Positions 7,277-16,463 of a DNA stretch of 31,574 nt are shown in pieces. The notes beneath the pieces were generated by a model, which ran no database searches, was not told the DNA's origin, and saw only the letters and a list, made by a program, of their open reading frames with translations. The stretch is taken from the IMG/VR virus record IMGVR_UViG_3300023174_003203, positions 1 to 31,574 of that record. The stretch is one strand, 5' to 3'. Every line of letters starts with the position of its first letter. Within the stretch, counting starts at the first letter, position 1. Both the position numbers and the translations under genes were made by a program. Source of the stretch: a virus.

Positions 7277-8846
7277 GAAGCATCTTCTTTTAAAGTATCC
7301 AACTCGTCAGCGTCCATCCAAGTTCATGGCGAACTTGAATTCTTACCTTGAGAAATTGTCAGGTAAACATCAGTTAACTTTAGTTGTAAGTATGGATACT
7401 GATGATATACTGTGCAACAACGGTGCTATACAAAGATTCCTAGACATCAAGAGAAGTGACACGGTTAATGTAATTTACTCTTACGGGGAAAGTAAGGGTA
7501 AAATTGCTGCCATCAATCGTGATATCCCAAACACTCCTTGGGATATTCTTGTAGCCACAGCCGATGATATGGAACCTGTTAGTGATGGTTGGGATGATAT
7601 TATAGTTCAAGATATGATGCGTGAGTTTTCTGATCTGAATGGAGCGTTGAACTACAATAATGATCCAAGGCTAGAGGAAAAGGGCAAAGAAGGATTTAAG
7701 ACTCTGATTACCCTACCCGTCATTGGACGCAAGTTGTATGACCGTTTTGGGTACATCTATCACCCTGCATACAAGTCAGAATGGTGTGACAATGAGCAGA
7801 CCGAGGTTTTTGAAAAGTTGGGAGTACTTCGTCATATTGATCGCAGACCTATCGTCCACAAGTGGGACGAAAATCAGGATGCACTGATGCAGCGCAATAT
7901 GCAAATTGGAATTACCGTAGACCGTGATACCTACACTAAAAGAAAAGGATTGGGGTTTGACGGTGTTATTGCGTCTTCGGATACCAAAATGAATGGTGTT
8001 GTACAGATTGTTCGTACAAGAGATGAACTATACCTAATTAAGGAGATGCTACCTATTTGGCAAAAGTATGCAGATGCTTTTATCTTTATGGATGATTGTT
8101 CAATTGATGGTACTGATAAATTCTTAACCGAAAACGCTGCAAAATTCAATATCCTTAAGGTGATGCGTGTTGACAGAGTTGAGGGTGAAGAATTACCTAT
8201 AGAGTCGGAGTATCGTCAACAACTTTACGACGAAGCACTTAAGTATTCCCACAAAATCATTTGTTTGGATTCCGATGAGTATCTTGACGGTACTATGAAT
8301 AAGCAGCAGTTTAATGAAATGCTCGATGCAAATCCCGATACGCTGTTCTATACTCAATGGATACAGTACACAGGCAAGAATGAAATTAGAGTTGATGGCA
8401 AATGGGCAGGACATCCCGTAGATAGGGTGGGGTCTTATGCCAATCGCGCAACCTTTAAGACTAGGCAAATGCACGCAGAGCATCTACCTATGCCCACAAA
8501 ATATACAAATATCAACTATCCTCATTTATTTGTTGCACATCTTCAATGGTTGGACAAAAAGTTTGTGGCAACAAAGCAATATTACTATAAGATAGAAGAC
8601 TATGTAAATCGCCTGAAGTTCAATGCTGATGTTATAGTGCCAGTTGAATATGACAAATCTGTAGATTGGAATAATTGGAAATGCGTGTCTTTTAACTTTC
8701 CTCTGAAGATTCGTGCGAATATCTATGGAGACCGCGATATAACACAAACGCACAAGTATAAGTTTATGAAAGAACAGATTAAGAAACACAACATCCCCAA
8801 TTTAAATGATTGGGGTATGGGAATACACAATCAATTCGTAGATTGA
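7263..8846 (+). CDS. Two-domain glycosyltransferase fusion
   Basis: The frame begins at 7233; I prefer the ATG at 7263 with GGAAAG upstream and a 14-nt overlap (527 residues). Residues 1-235 are a paralog of the 5989-6678 protein: both have LxKxPxRxRPxKFM, INxD, an A/SDDM motif (here ADD at 100-102), and DRFGYIY(N/H)P. Residues from about 243 form a second glycosyltransferase-like domain: VVQIVRTRDELYLIKEMLP, then FMDDCSIDGTDKFL (about 274-287) and CLDSDEYLDG (about 333-342), as in proteins annotated as glycosyltransferase family 2 or GT92-like. The two domains could add successive sugars. Donors and acceptors are not evident. Confidence 0.78.
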   Translation: MQSDKKHLLLKYPTRQRPSKFMANLNSYLEKLSGKHQLTLVVSMDTDDILCNNGAIQRFLDIKRSDTVNVIYSYGESKGKIAAINRDIPNTPWDILVATADDMEPVSDGWDDIIVQDMMREFSDLNGALNYNNDPRLEEKGKEGFKTLITLPVIGRKLYDRFGYIYHPAYKSEWCDNEQTEVFEKLGVLRHIDRRPIVHKWDENQDALMQRNMQIGITVDRDTYTKRKGLGFDGVIASSDTKMNGVVQIVRTRDELYLIKEMLPIWQKYADAFIFMDDCSIDGTDKFLTENAAKFNILKVMRVDRVEGEELPIESEYRQQLYDEALKYSHKIICLDSDEYLDGTMNKQQFNEMLDANPDTLFYTQWIQYTGKNEIRVDGKWAGHPVDRVGSYANRATFKTRQMHAEHLPMPTKYTNINYPHLFVAHLQWLDKKFVATKQYYYKIEDYVNRLKFNADVIVPVEYDKSVDWNNWKCVSFNFPLKIRANIYGDRDITQTHKYKFMKEQIKKHNIPNLNDWGMGIHNQFVD

Positions 8847-8864
8847 TAGCAACAAGGATAAAAG

Positions 8865-10625
8865 ATGAAAGTTAGCGATGCTATTGTTGATATTCTACTG
8901 AGACACAATATCAAGGTTGTTTTTGGTATTATTGGCTCTGCCAATTCTCATATTTTTAATTCACTTATTAACCATCCTGAGATTAAAGTTGTTCCTGTTC
9001 ATCACGAACAAGTTGCTGTAATGGCAGCAGGAGCATACTATAGAGTCACAGGAAAATTGGAAGCGGTTGCTTTAGTTACCGCTGGTGGTGGTTCTTCAAA
9101 TGCGTTTACAGGAATTCTTTCCAATTGGGCAGATTCAATCCCAAGCGTAATCATTTCAGGACAAGAACAATCGTATTACATCAATGAATACGATGGAATG
9201 AGAATGTATGGGATTCAGGGATATGATTCCGTTACCACATATAAAACACATACCAAATTATCAGAGCGGGTAACTAATACAAATGTTTGTTCTCTATTTG
9301 AGACCGCCTTCAGAGTGGCACAAGAAGGTCGTCCTGGTCCAGTTTTCTTGGAAGTACCTTTTGATGTACAGTATCAAAACACAGAAGTGTCGATAGACTG
9401 TGATATATCAGAGCGTTCTGTGGAAGTAACAACATCTAATACCGATGTAGACTATATTATTGATCGCTTAAACAATGCATCAAGACCTGTGATTCTCGGT
9501 GGTCATGGAGTAAAGTTGTCGAACTCTGAAGACTTGTTCAAAAAGTTTGTTGCAAAGCACAACATACCAACACTTCTTACTTGGTCTGCGGTTGATCTAT
9601 TAGAGACTAGCAACAGCAACAACTTTGGTAGACCTGGAGTTCAGGGTCAACGAGCAGCAAACTTTATAACGCAGAATAGTGACTTACTTATTGTTATGGG
9701 AAGCAGGTTATCTCTATTGCAAACTGGATATTCAAGGAAAGACTTTGCTCCCCACGCACATATCATTCATATTGATATAGATCCATCAGAAACCAAGAAA
9801 TTCAATGGAAAGAATATCAATACGGATATATCCGTTATTCTGAAAGAACTATTGACTCGTTCATCAGACATTCATGTAAATGCGGATAATTGGCGAAACT
9901 ATTGCATTAAAATTCGTGATCGTTACCCAATAGTAATGCCTGAACATTTAAACGATCCAACAAACTCATACACCTTTATGGATTGGTTTTCCAATAAAGT
10001 ACCAGACAACTATACTATTGTTACGGATATGGGAACTGCATTACTAAGTGGTTTTTATGGATTTAACCTCAAACCAAATCAAAAAATGTTTACTTCTCTT
10101 GGATTGGGAGAGATGGGATATGGAATTGCAGCGGCAGTAGGTGCAGGATGTGCAGGTAAGCCTGTTATGTGTTTGAATTGTGATGGAGGCATGATGCTTA
10201 ATCTACAAGAGTTGCAAACTATCAAAACACAGGATCTTCCTGTAAAGATTGTTATCTTTAATAATGATGGATATCTGATGATTAAGCACACACAAAACTT
10301 GCTATTTGGTGGAATAAAAACTTGCGTAGATAAGAAAACTGGAGTAGAATTACCTGACTACAAGAAGGTAGCAGATGCATTTGGATATGAATATTATACG
10401 GTAGAGTCTATTGATTCATTCTTTACTTCAGCAAAGCAGTCAATATTGGAGATATTCATGTCGCCAGATCAAGAATTTATACCAAAGGTAAGAGGAATTA
10501 AGAACATAGACAATACAATTCAGTCGGGATTGTTAGAAGAACTATCTCCGTTCTTGCCGCTCAACGAAATTAAGGATGCTATGATTTCCGGTATAAATGA
10601 ACGAAGCCTAGGTATACAGAGATGA
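8865..10625 (+). CDS. Thiamine diphosphate-dependent enzyme, acetolactate synthase-like
   Basis: The 586 residues match the three-domain ThDP family of acetolactate synthase and its relatives. The N-terminal pyrimidine-binding domain has the conserved catalytic glutamate E48 in VHHEQVAVMAAGAYYR. The C-terminal domain has the ThDP/magnesium motif NCDGGMMLNLQELQT (D440) ending in FNNDGYLM. Such enzymes decarboxylate a 2-keto acid and transfer the two-carbon unit; sugar-branching members such as YerE of yersiniose synthesis use pyruvate. An AAGGA site lies just upstream of the ATG. The stop overlaps the dehydrogenase start (ATGA at 10622-10625), tying it to the aldolase/dehydrogenase pair. The exact substrate cannot be read from sequence. 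Confidence 0.88.
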   Translation: MKVSDAIVDILLRHNIKVVFGIIGSANSHIFNSLINHPEIKVVPVHHEQVAVMAAGAYYRVTGKLEAVALVTAGGGSSNAFTGILSNWADSIPSVIISGQEQSYYINEYDGMRMYGIQGYDSVTTYKTHTKLSERVTNTNVCSLFETAFRVAQEGRPGPVFLEVPFDVQYQNTEVSIDCDISERSVEVTTSNTDVDYIIDRLNNASRPVILGGHGVKLSNSEDLFKKFVAKHNIPTLLTWSAVDLLETSNSNNFGRPGVQGQRAANFITQNSDLLIVMGSRLSLLQTGYSRKDFAPHAHIIHIDIDPSETKKFNGKNINTDISVILKELLTRSSDIHVNADNWRNYCIKIRDRYPIVMPEHLNDPTNSYTFMDWFSNKVPDNYTIVTDMGTALLSGFYGFNLKPNQKMFTSLGLGEMGYGIAAAVGAGCAGKPVMCLNCDGGMMLNLQELQTIKTQDLPVKIVIFNNDGYLMIKHTQNLLFGGIKTCVDKKTGVELPDYKKVADAFGYEYYTVESIDSFFTSAKQSILEIFMSPDQEFIPKVRGIKNIDNTIQSGLLEELSPFLPLNEIKDAMISGINERSLGIQR

Positions 10626-11506
10626 AAAAACTGAAAGTAGCAATTCTCGGAACAGGAAACATAGGAACAGATTTGTTATTGAAGTCGCTGAAGAAGGACT
10701 TTATCCAAGTTGTTGCTTTTGTTGGTAGAAGATTAAATTCCCCTACGATTAAAATTGCAGTTGATAGAGGGATAACCGTATCAGATAGGGGTATATGGTA
10801 TTTCATCGATAATCCAAATACTTGTGATGTTGTGTTTGATTGTACAAATGCAATTGATGCTTTAGAACACTCATCCGTATTTCGTCAGCAAGGCATACGA
10901 GTTATAGATCTTACCCCTTCCAAAGTAGGAAAACTATGCGTACCTGATATCAATGGTGATCTTATCTTGAATACGGACAACATCAACATGATAACCTGCG
11001 GAGGGCAAACTTCTATTCCTATGCTACGGTTGTTATCAAATCGTTGTAGCGGGATAGAGTATATTGAAGTTGTTTCGCAGATTTCATCAAAGAGTGCAGG
11101 AATGGCAACCCGAATAAACATCGATGAGTACATCAGAACTACTAGGGACGCAATTACACAGTTTACAGGATGCGGTAGCACTAAGGTCATTTTAAATTTA
11201 AATCCAGCGGAACCCTGCGTTGATATGCAAACAACAATGTTTATTAAAACTAAGCATATCAATGATAGCAATTTGACAGAAGAAATTGCCGACAAGATAG
11301 AGGAGTTAAAAACATACATTCCTCACTACGAAATGGTTCTTTCACCCACAATAAATGAAAACGGAGTATTGGTTTTGAGTATTCGTGTAAGGGGATCAGG
11401 AGATTATCTTCCAGAGTATGCAGGAAATCTTGATATTATAAACTGTGCCGCAATAAAATCAACAGAGAATCTGTGGGGAGCCATCAATGAAAATCACAAT
11501 AACTGA
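10622..11506 (+). CDS. Acetaldehyde dehydrogenase (acylating), DmpF/MhpF type
   Basis: The 294 residues follow the DmpF/MhpF family closely. There is an N-terminal NAD-binding loop (AILGTGNIGTDLLL, 7-20), the catalytic cysteine C126 in NMITCGGQTSIPM, then INIDEYIRTTRDAI, LNLNPAEPC and, near the end, YLPEYAGNLDII. The reaction in the family is acetaldehyde plus CoA plus NAD+ to acetyl-CoA and NADH. Family members form a channelling complex with the aldolase encoded by the next gene (DmpFG, BphJI). The start overlaps the ThDP enzyme stop by 4 nt and the end overlaps the aldolase by 20 nt. In bacteria the pair normally serves aromatic meta-cleavage; its place in a phage glycan island is unusual. 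Confidence 0.88.
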   Translation: MKKLKVAILGTGNIGTDLLLKSLKKDFIQVVAFVGRRLNSPTIKIAVDRGITVSDRGIWYFIDNPNTCDVVFDCTNAIDALEHSSVFRQQGIRVIDLTPSKVGKLCVPDINGDLILNTDNINMITCGGQTSIPMLRLLSNRCSGIEYIEVVSQISSKSAGMATRINIDEYIRTTRDAITQFTGCGSTKVILNLNPAEPCVDMQTTMFIKTKHINDSNLTEEIADKIEELKTYIPHYEMVLSPTINENGVLVLSIRVRGSGDYLPEYAGNLDIINCAAIKSTENLWGAINENHNN

Positions 11507-12485
11507 CTCCAGCCTACGAGATGGAAATCATAGCGTAAAGCATACTATTAGTCTTGATAGTATTGAACGATATTGTAGATTTGCAGACAAGGCAGGAATC
11601 CCAATCGTGGAGGTCGGACATGGTAATGGATTGGCGGCATCTTCTTTACTGATTGGAAAGGCAGTAAACAGCGACAAAGAGATGCTGTCTGTTGCTCGTA
11701 AATCTTTGAAAACCTCAAAACTAGGAATCCACAGCATTCCTGGATTATCTACTCTTGATGACATCAAGATGGCATTGGATTGTGGCGTTGATGTTGTCAG
11801 AGTTGCTACCCATTGCACCGAGGCAACCTTATCAAAGTCTCACATAGAGTGCCTATCAAAAGCAGGAAATATAGTATTTGGCGTTTTGATGATGAGTGCA
11901 TTGATAGATTCAGATACATTGACAGAACAGGCAAAGATCATGCAGGATTATGGAGCAAACGCGGTGATCGTGATGGATTCTACAGGATCGTATTTACCAG
12001 ACGATGTAGAAGAAAGAATCACCAAACTCAAAAACAGCCTAAAAATCGGTGTAGGGTTTCATGCCCATAACAATTTAGGTTGTGCAGTTGCAAACAGCCT
12101 TAAGGCAGCAGAGTGTGGTGCTGAGTTTATTGATGTGTGTATTCGTGGTTTTGGTGCAGGTGCAGGAAACGCACCACTTGAGATTATGATTCCTGTGATG
12201 GAGCAGAGCGGATTTCAAATGGGAATAGACTTTAAGGAGACCATCAAAGAAGCAGATAGAGTCATGTCATATCTTGTGCCTTCGCAGCCTATTTCTGCGC
12301 CCATCAACATACTCACGGGCTTAAAGAAACTGTTTAGTGGGTTTGAGAAACCAATAATTTCAGCATCTCAACTTCATGGGATTGAATACTCATCCCTAAT
12401 TTTTGAACTCGGTAACAGAAAGTTGGTTGCAGGTCAAGAGGATTTGATTCTAGAAGTAGCGCAAACTCTAAAGAACAAACGATAA
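11487..12485 (+). CDS. 4-Hydroxy-2-oxovalerate aldolase, DmpG/MhpE type
   Basis: The 332 residues have the DRE-TIM aldolase signature LRDGNH with R11, D12 and H15, equivalent to BphI R16, D17 and H20. EVGHGNGL (42-49), VATHCTEA (106-113) and the metal ligands H192 and H194 in GFHAHNN follow, then GAGAGNAPLEIM (223-234). The family makes pyruvate plus an aldehyde from 4-hydroxy-2-oxo acids, or the reverse aldol addition. GGGGAG upstream of the ATG supports the start despite the 20-nt overlap with the dehydrogenase. The terminal TAA shares its last base with the next ATG. Retained catalytic residues imply an active enzyme; its phage substrate could be a sugar-derived aldehyde (inference). Confidence 0.88.
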   Translation: MKITITDSSLRDGNHSVKHTISLDSIERYCRFADKAGIPIVEVGHGNGLAASSLLIGKAVNSDKEMLSVARKSLKTSKLGIHSIPGLSTLDDIKMALDCGVDVVRVATHCTEATLSKSHIECLSKAGNIVFGVLMMSALIDSDTLTEQAKIMQDYGANAVIVMDSTGSYLPDDVEERITKLKNSLKIGVGFHAHNNLGCAVANSLKAAECGAEFIDVCIRGFGAGAGNAPLEIMIPVMEQSGFQMGIDFKETIKEADRVMSYLVPSQPISAPINILTGLKKLFSGFEKPIISASQLHGIEYSSLIFELGNRKLVAGQEDLILEVAQTLKNKR

Positions 12486-13402
12486 TGAAGATACTGATAA
12501 CGGGCGGAAATGGATTTTTAGGTTCAACTCTATCCAAGCATCTATTGATGCAAGGGCATGATGTCTGCATTTCCTCTAGAAACTCTTGCAGAATACAGGA
12601 TATCTTGGAGCGAGTTACTTTCTTTCAGACATCAGATTTATGCATTACTCACACAGAAGAACTGATTCGTTTCTGTCCGAACATAGTGATTGATTGTGCA
12701 TGGAATGGTGGCAATAACTATAGTCAAGTCAATTCTTTAGACCAGTTTAGATTGAACATGGATAGGAGTATTGATTTACTTGAAACCACAAAGAAGATGG
12801 AGAAGAAACCTATGTTTATAGGGTTTGGATCGTTTGCAGAATACGGAATGATACGAACAAGAGCAGAAGAGCATCAAACAGAAACGCCTGTAACTTTCTA
12901 TGGATTGGCAAAGACATCAGTTAAAGAGATGTCAAGACTATTTTGTGAACAGAATGATATCAAATGGACATGGATACGACCTTGTTACATTTATGGGCCA
13001 AATGATGTTCCAACTCGCCTAATACCAAAAGTGATCCATCATTTGCTCAACAAGCAGCCTTTAGTTCTCAATAATTGCAATACTACAATTGATTATCTTC
13101 ATGTATACGATTTCTGTACCGCAATTTCTGCACTCATTGAAACCCAAAAGACTGGAGTGTTCAACATCTGTTCTGGCAACGAATACAGACTTCTTGATGT
13201 AATATCAATGATTCAAACAGAATTGGGATTAGGAGAAATCTCTTACGATGAATCATTTTCTAGAGACTATTCTCCAAAATACATTTGCGGTTCTAATCGC
13301 AAAATTAAACAAGAAACAGGATGGAATTCTACTATAGATTTGCATCAAGGCATTATAGATACAATCTGTAAGACTAATCTATTATATGAAAGAAAGGATT
13401 AA
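12485..13402 (+). CDS. NAD(P)-dependent sugar epimerase/dehydratase/reductase (extended SDR)
   Basis: A 305-residue extended short-chain dehydrogenase. The Rossmann dinucleotide loop is GGNGFLG (7-13), the catalytic pair is in FYGLAK (Y139, K143), and RPCYIYGPNDV plus TIDYLHVYDFC match the substrate-binding half of nucleotide-sugar epimerases and reductases. The one-base overlap with the aldolase stop (TAATG) puts it in the same operon as the ThDP, dehydrogenase and aldolase genes. A reductase acting on the branched product of the ThDP enzyme, as YerF does in yersiniose synthesis, is one possibility; sequence alone does not separate epimerase from reductase. Confidence 0.85.
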   Translation: MKILITGGNGFLGSTLSKHLLMQGHDVCISSRNSCRIQDILERVTFFQTSDLCITHTEELIRFCPNIVIDCAWNGGNNYSQVNSLDQFRLNMDRSIDLLETTKKMEKKPMFIGFGSFAEYGMIRTRAEEHQTETPVTFYGLAKTSVKEMSRLFCEQNDIKWTWIRPCYIYGPNDVPTRLIPKVIHHLLNKQPLVLNNCNTTIDYLHVYDFCTAISALIETQKTGVFNICSGNEYRLLDVISMIQTELGLGEISYDESFSRDYSPKYICGSNRKIKQETGWNSTIDLHQGIIDTICKTNLLYERKD

Positions 13403-13403
13403 T

Positions 13404-14057
13404 ATGACTATCAAAGATTTAGTAACTGTTACTCCCGAAGGATTAATTTGGCCTATCAATGGAGATGTAACTTATAACTGGCTATCACAGGAAACCAAAG
13501 AGCAAGGTGGGCATCTATCTGTACTTTCAAAGTACCTAAAGAAAACGAATGTAATGATTCAGGCTGGCGGAAATTGCGGCTTAACCCTCATTCCATTCAT
13601 GGACACATTTGACCAAATCTATACCTTTGAGCCAGATCCACTAAATTTTTACTGCTTGGTTAACAATCTTCCCAAGAAAAATGTATATAAGATTCAGGGC
13701 TGCTTGGGGGAAGACAATAGAATGGTAGATATTGTCAATCCTGCCACTAATAACGATGTTGGTGCATTTCATATCAACTCTCTAGGTGGAGCAATACCAA
13801 AGTTCAAGATAGACGATCTTCAGTTGGAACAATGTGATTTGATTATGTTGGACATTGAGGGATACGAATACAACGCATTAATGGGCGGCATTCAGACAAT
13901 AGCAAAATATAGACCTGTGGTGTGTGTAGAGTGTTACTGGTTGCCTAGATTTGGGGCCTCTACGCAACACATTGACACCCTTCTAGCACGATTTGGATAT
14001 AAGTATGTCGAGTCATATTTTCAAGATAGAATTTATGTCTCTGAAGCCAACGATTGA
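13404..14057 (+). CDS. FkbM-family methyltransferase
   Basis: The frame is open from 13386, but the ATG at 13404 has AAGGA in front and avoids overlap, giving 217 residues. SAM-binding motif I appears as MIQAGGNCGLTLIPF (51-65), then YTFEPDPLNFYCL (73-85) and LIMLDIEGYEYNALMGG (143-159), the order typical of FkbM proteins. These O-methylate sugars or secondary metabolites and are common in polysaccharide clusters. Here it could methylate a sugar of the glycan made by the surrounding genes. The acceptor is not identifiable. Confidence 0.85.
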   Translation: MTIKDLVTVTPEGLIWPINGDVTYNWLSQETKEQGGHLSVLSKYLKKTNVMIQAGGNCGLTLIPFMDTFDQIYTFEPDPLNFYCLVNNLPKKNVYKIQGCLGEDNRMVDIVNPATNNDVGAFHINSLGGAIPKFKIDDLQLEQCDLIMLDIEGYEYNALMGGIQTIAKYRPVVCVECYWLPRFGASTQHIDTLLARFGYKYVESYFQDRIYVSEAND

Positions 14058-14073
14058 TTTGAAGAAAAATTAA

Positions 14074-14811
14074 ATGTCAGAAACTTTTGGCAGCAAAATA
14101 TTATTAATGACGGGCGTTTCTGATATTCTTCCTCCGAAGACTAATGATGTGTCAATGGAGGAAGTATTCAAATTGACTCTACCATCAAAGCAAAGGTATG
14201 CCGAAAAGCACGGATATGATCTTCTGACGATGAGATCTTTTGGCAGCGGCAAGGAATACGGGTTTAAGGATACGAATGTAGGATTACTTCGTATGGTACG
14301 AGCATTTGAGATGCTGAAGCATTACGATATTGTGATGTGGATAGATGCAGATGCAATTATAACAAACGATAAATTTACAATAAAAGACTCATTTAATCTG
14401 AATCAAGATCATTGCTTTTATGCGTCATACGAGTGGGCTGAATGGTGCGTACCTCATCAGACATTTAGTACAGGCAATTTTATACTTCAGCGAACTAAAG
14501 ATACCGAAACTTTATTCTCTACTTTTCTTGAAGTAGGCAAGAATCACATTGAAGGGTTTGGTGAGGAACAAAACGCAATGAACTGGATCTACAAAAACAC
14601 TAATCTAGTAAGTATAATGAAGATTCTTGACCATCTATATCTAAACGCAGTTCCTTACGCTATGTACATGGATAGGATAAGATGTTATAATGACATACAT
14701 CAGAAAATATACAGTCCGTGGAAAGATACTGATTTCTTAGCACATATTGGCGGTCTTCCAAACAAGAACAGAATAAACATACTGAACACGCATTTTAAGA
14801 ATTACTTGTAA
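14074..14811 (+). CDS. Glycosyltransferase resembling the GT34 (GMA12/MNN10) group
   Basis: The 245-residue protein has KQRYAEKHGYDLLTM (39-53), then LLRMVRAFEMLKHYDIVMWI with DAD at 91-93. That combination (a K..YA..HGY element before WIDADAI) marks galactosyl or mannosyl transferases of the GT34 type. HQTFSTGNFILQR and GFGEEQNAMN further on match the middle of this group, and HIGGLPNKNR lies close to the end. The gene begins 16 nt after the FkbM methyltransferase stop with no clear strong ribosome binding site. The transferred sugar is not known. Confidence 0.75.
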   Translation: MSETFGSKILLMTGVSDILPPKTNDVSMEEVFKLTLPSKQRYAEKHGYDLLTMRSFGSGKEYGFKDTNVGLLRMVRAFEMLKHYDIVMWIDADAIITNDKFTIKDSFNLNQDHCFYASYEWAEWCVPHQTFSTGNFILQRTKDTETLFSTFLEVGKNHIEGFGEEQNAMNWIYKNTNLVSIMKILDHLYLNAVPYAMYMDRIRCYNDIHQKIYSPWKDTDFLAHIGGLPNKNRINILNTHFKNYL

Positions 14812-14830
14812 AACATATCACGAGGAACCA

Positions 14831-15625
14831 ATGACATTACCTTCTTATAGCATCACAATTCAAACCTATGTTCATCGTTTTGAACCATATTTCAAGCCGC
14901 TATTGGCTAGAGTACACAAGCAAAGACCAAACATCGAGAAATTGGTTTTTGTCAATGGGCAACATAAAGAAAAGTTTGATGACGGATATCGCAGAGAAAT
15001 ACTGCAATATGCATCGTACTTTTCAAACACTTTTCTGCTGATGTCTCCGATTGTGCGCGGATGTGCGTTCATGTGGAACAACTCAATAAATTATACTAGT
15101 AGTGAATATGTGTTAGTCTTGAGTGATGATGTAATTATTCTTGATGGATTTTTTGACGAGTTTGAAGCCATGCTTGCAAAGAATCACGAACTAGGGGACG
15201 AGTCATTCCGAATTAATTATCATTGGGGGCATTTCTGCATCTATAGGCAGGATGTTCTTGACAAGGACAACAGGGTTGGTTATTTTGATGAGCGTTTGAT
15301 TGGATTTGGAGAAGAAGATGGCGATTGGATGTGGAGGTATCAGGATCGCTACAATAGACACATGAGAAACTACCTCACAGACAAGTTGCCATACAACACA
15401 GATGAAAAATGCTTGCCAGGAAAAAATACAAGGACTCATAGCGATACAAAATACAGCGCATTTAACCGCGAATTCATGGGAACAAAATTAGAACACGATC
15501 CAACTGGTACTAATGACGGGTGCGGTATATCCAGAGGATTTGCATTAAAATTGAAACCGGGAATGCAAACACCTAATTTCTATCCTGGTGAAAATTGGTA
15601 TAGAGAAAACATTGATAAACTATGA
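14831..15625 (+). CDS. Family 2-like glycosyltransferase
   Basis: A 264-residue GT-A type protein: SYSITIQTYVHRFEPYF (5-21), VFVNGQHKEKFDDG, then YVLVLSDDVIILDGFF (93-108) with the metal-binding acids at 99-100, and FGEEDGDWMWRY (about 162-173) in the region of the catalytic base. CGISRGFALKLKPG follows. GAGG lies about 8 nt before the ATG. The stop overlaps the next start by 4 nt (ATGA at 15622-15625). Donor and acceptor are unknown. Confidence 0.75.
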   Translation: MTLPSYSITIQTYVHRFEPYFKPLLARVHKQRPNIEKLVFVNGQHKEKFDDGYRREILQYASYFSNTFLLMSPIVRGCAFMWNNSINYTSSEYVLVLSDDVIILDGFFDEFEAMLAKNHELGDESFRINYHWGHFCIYRQDVLDKDNRVGYFDERLIGFGEEDGDWMWRYQDRYNRHMRNYLTDKLPYNTDEKCLPGKNTRTHSDTKYSAFNREFMGTKLEHDPTGTNDGCGISRGFALKLKPGMQTPNFYPGENWYRENIDKL

Positions 15626-16449
15626 TATCAGTTTATGGTTCAACTGGATTTATTGGTAGTCGATACACAAAAATGTATTCGGACATTACTATGCCCATAA
15701 CGAGATCCGAAGATGCCCCTCAAAGCAAAGATATATTATATTTCATTAGTACTACGCACAACTACCACATTTTCGATGACCCGCATAGAGACATCGAAAC
15801 GAATCTGAATAAGTTGATATCTGTTCTTGAGGCTAGCAGGAAATCCTACTTCAAAGACATTACTTTTAACTTCATAAGTTCATGGTTTGTTTATGGCAAA
15901 AACTGCTCTCTTAATACTAGGGAAACCGATCTGTGCGACCCTACAGGATTCTATTCAATCACAAAAAGAGCAGCAGAACAAATGCTGATATGTTATTGTC
16001 AGACCATGAATATGAACTATAGAATTCTTCGTCTTACAAACATTATAGGTGAATCCGACAATAGAGCATCTGCAAAGAAGAACGCATTACAGTACATGAT
16101 AGGGCTTCTTAAAAGAAACGAAACGGTGAAGATATATGACGGCGGATCTAATATTAGAGACTTCATGTATGTGGATGAGGCGTGTAGAGCAATAAATGCT
16201 TGTATGCATAATGCCCCCACAGGACAGATAGTCAACATAAGCAATACGCAGCCAATAACAATAGGTGAAGTCATTCGATATTGCAAGAAGAAGTTGGGTT
16301 CATCGTCAGAAATAGTATCAATTGATGCTCCTGATTTTCATAAAGTGGTTCAAGTGAAAGATGTTTGCTTGAATAGTGATAAACTTCGTTCTTATGGCTA
16401 TCAATCAAGCATAGATACATGGCAAGCCGTAGACAGACTTCTTAGGTAA
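15622..16449 (+). CDS. NAD-dependent epimerase/dehydratase-like SDR
   Basis: A 275-residue extended SDR with the cofactor loop GSTGFIG (6-12), catalytic FYSITKRAAEQ (Y111, K115), LRLTNIIGESD and VKIYDGGSNIRDFMYVDEAC in the substrate domain. It is somewhat shorter than the usual 300-340 residues, with little between the cofactor loop and the first helix. It is most similar in style to nucleotide-sugar epimerases and reductases. The start overlaps the upstream glycosyltransferase (ATGA). It may supply or finish the activated sugar used by its neighbours (inference). Confidence 0.8.
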   Translation: MISVYGSTGFIGSRYTKMYSDITMPITRSEDAPQSKDILYFISTTHNYHIFDDPHRDIETNLNKLISVLEASRKSYFKDITFNFISSWFVYGKNCSLNTRETDLCDPTGFYSITKRAAEQMLICYCQTMNMNYRILRLTNIIGESDNRASAKKNALQYMIGLLKRNETVKIYDGGSNIRDFMYVDEACRAINACMHNAPTGQIVNISNTQPITIGEVIRYCKKKLGSSSEIVSIDAPDFHKVVQVKDVCLNSDKLRSYGYQSSIDTWQAVDRLLR

Positions 16450-16463
16450 TTGAAAGGTATATT

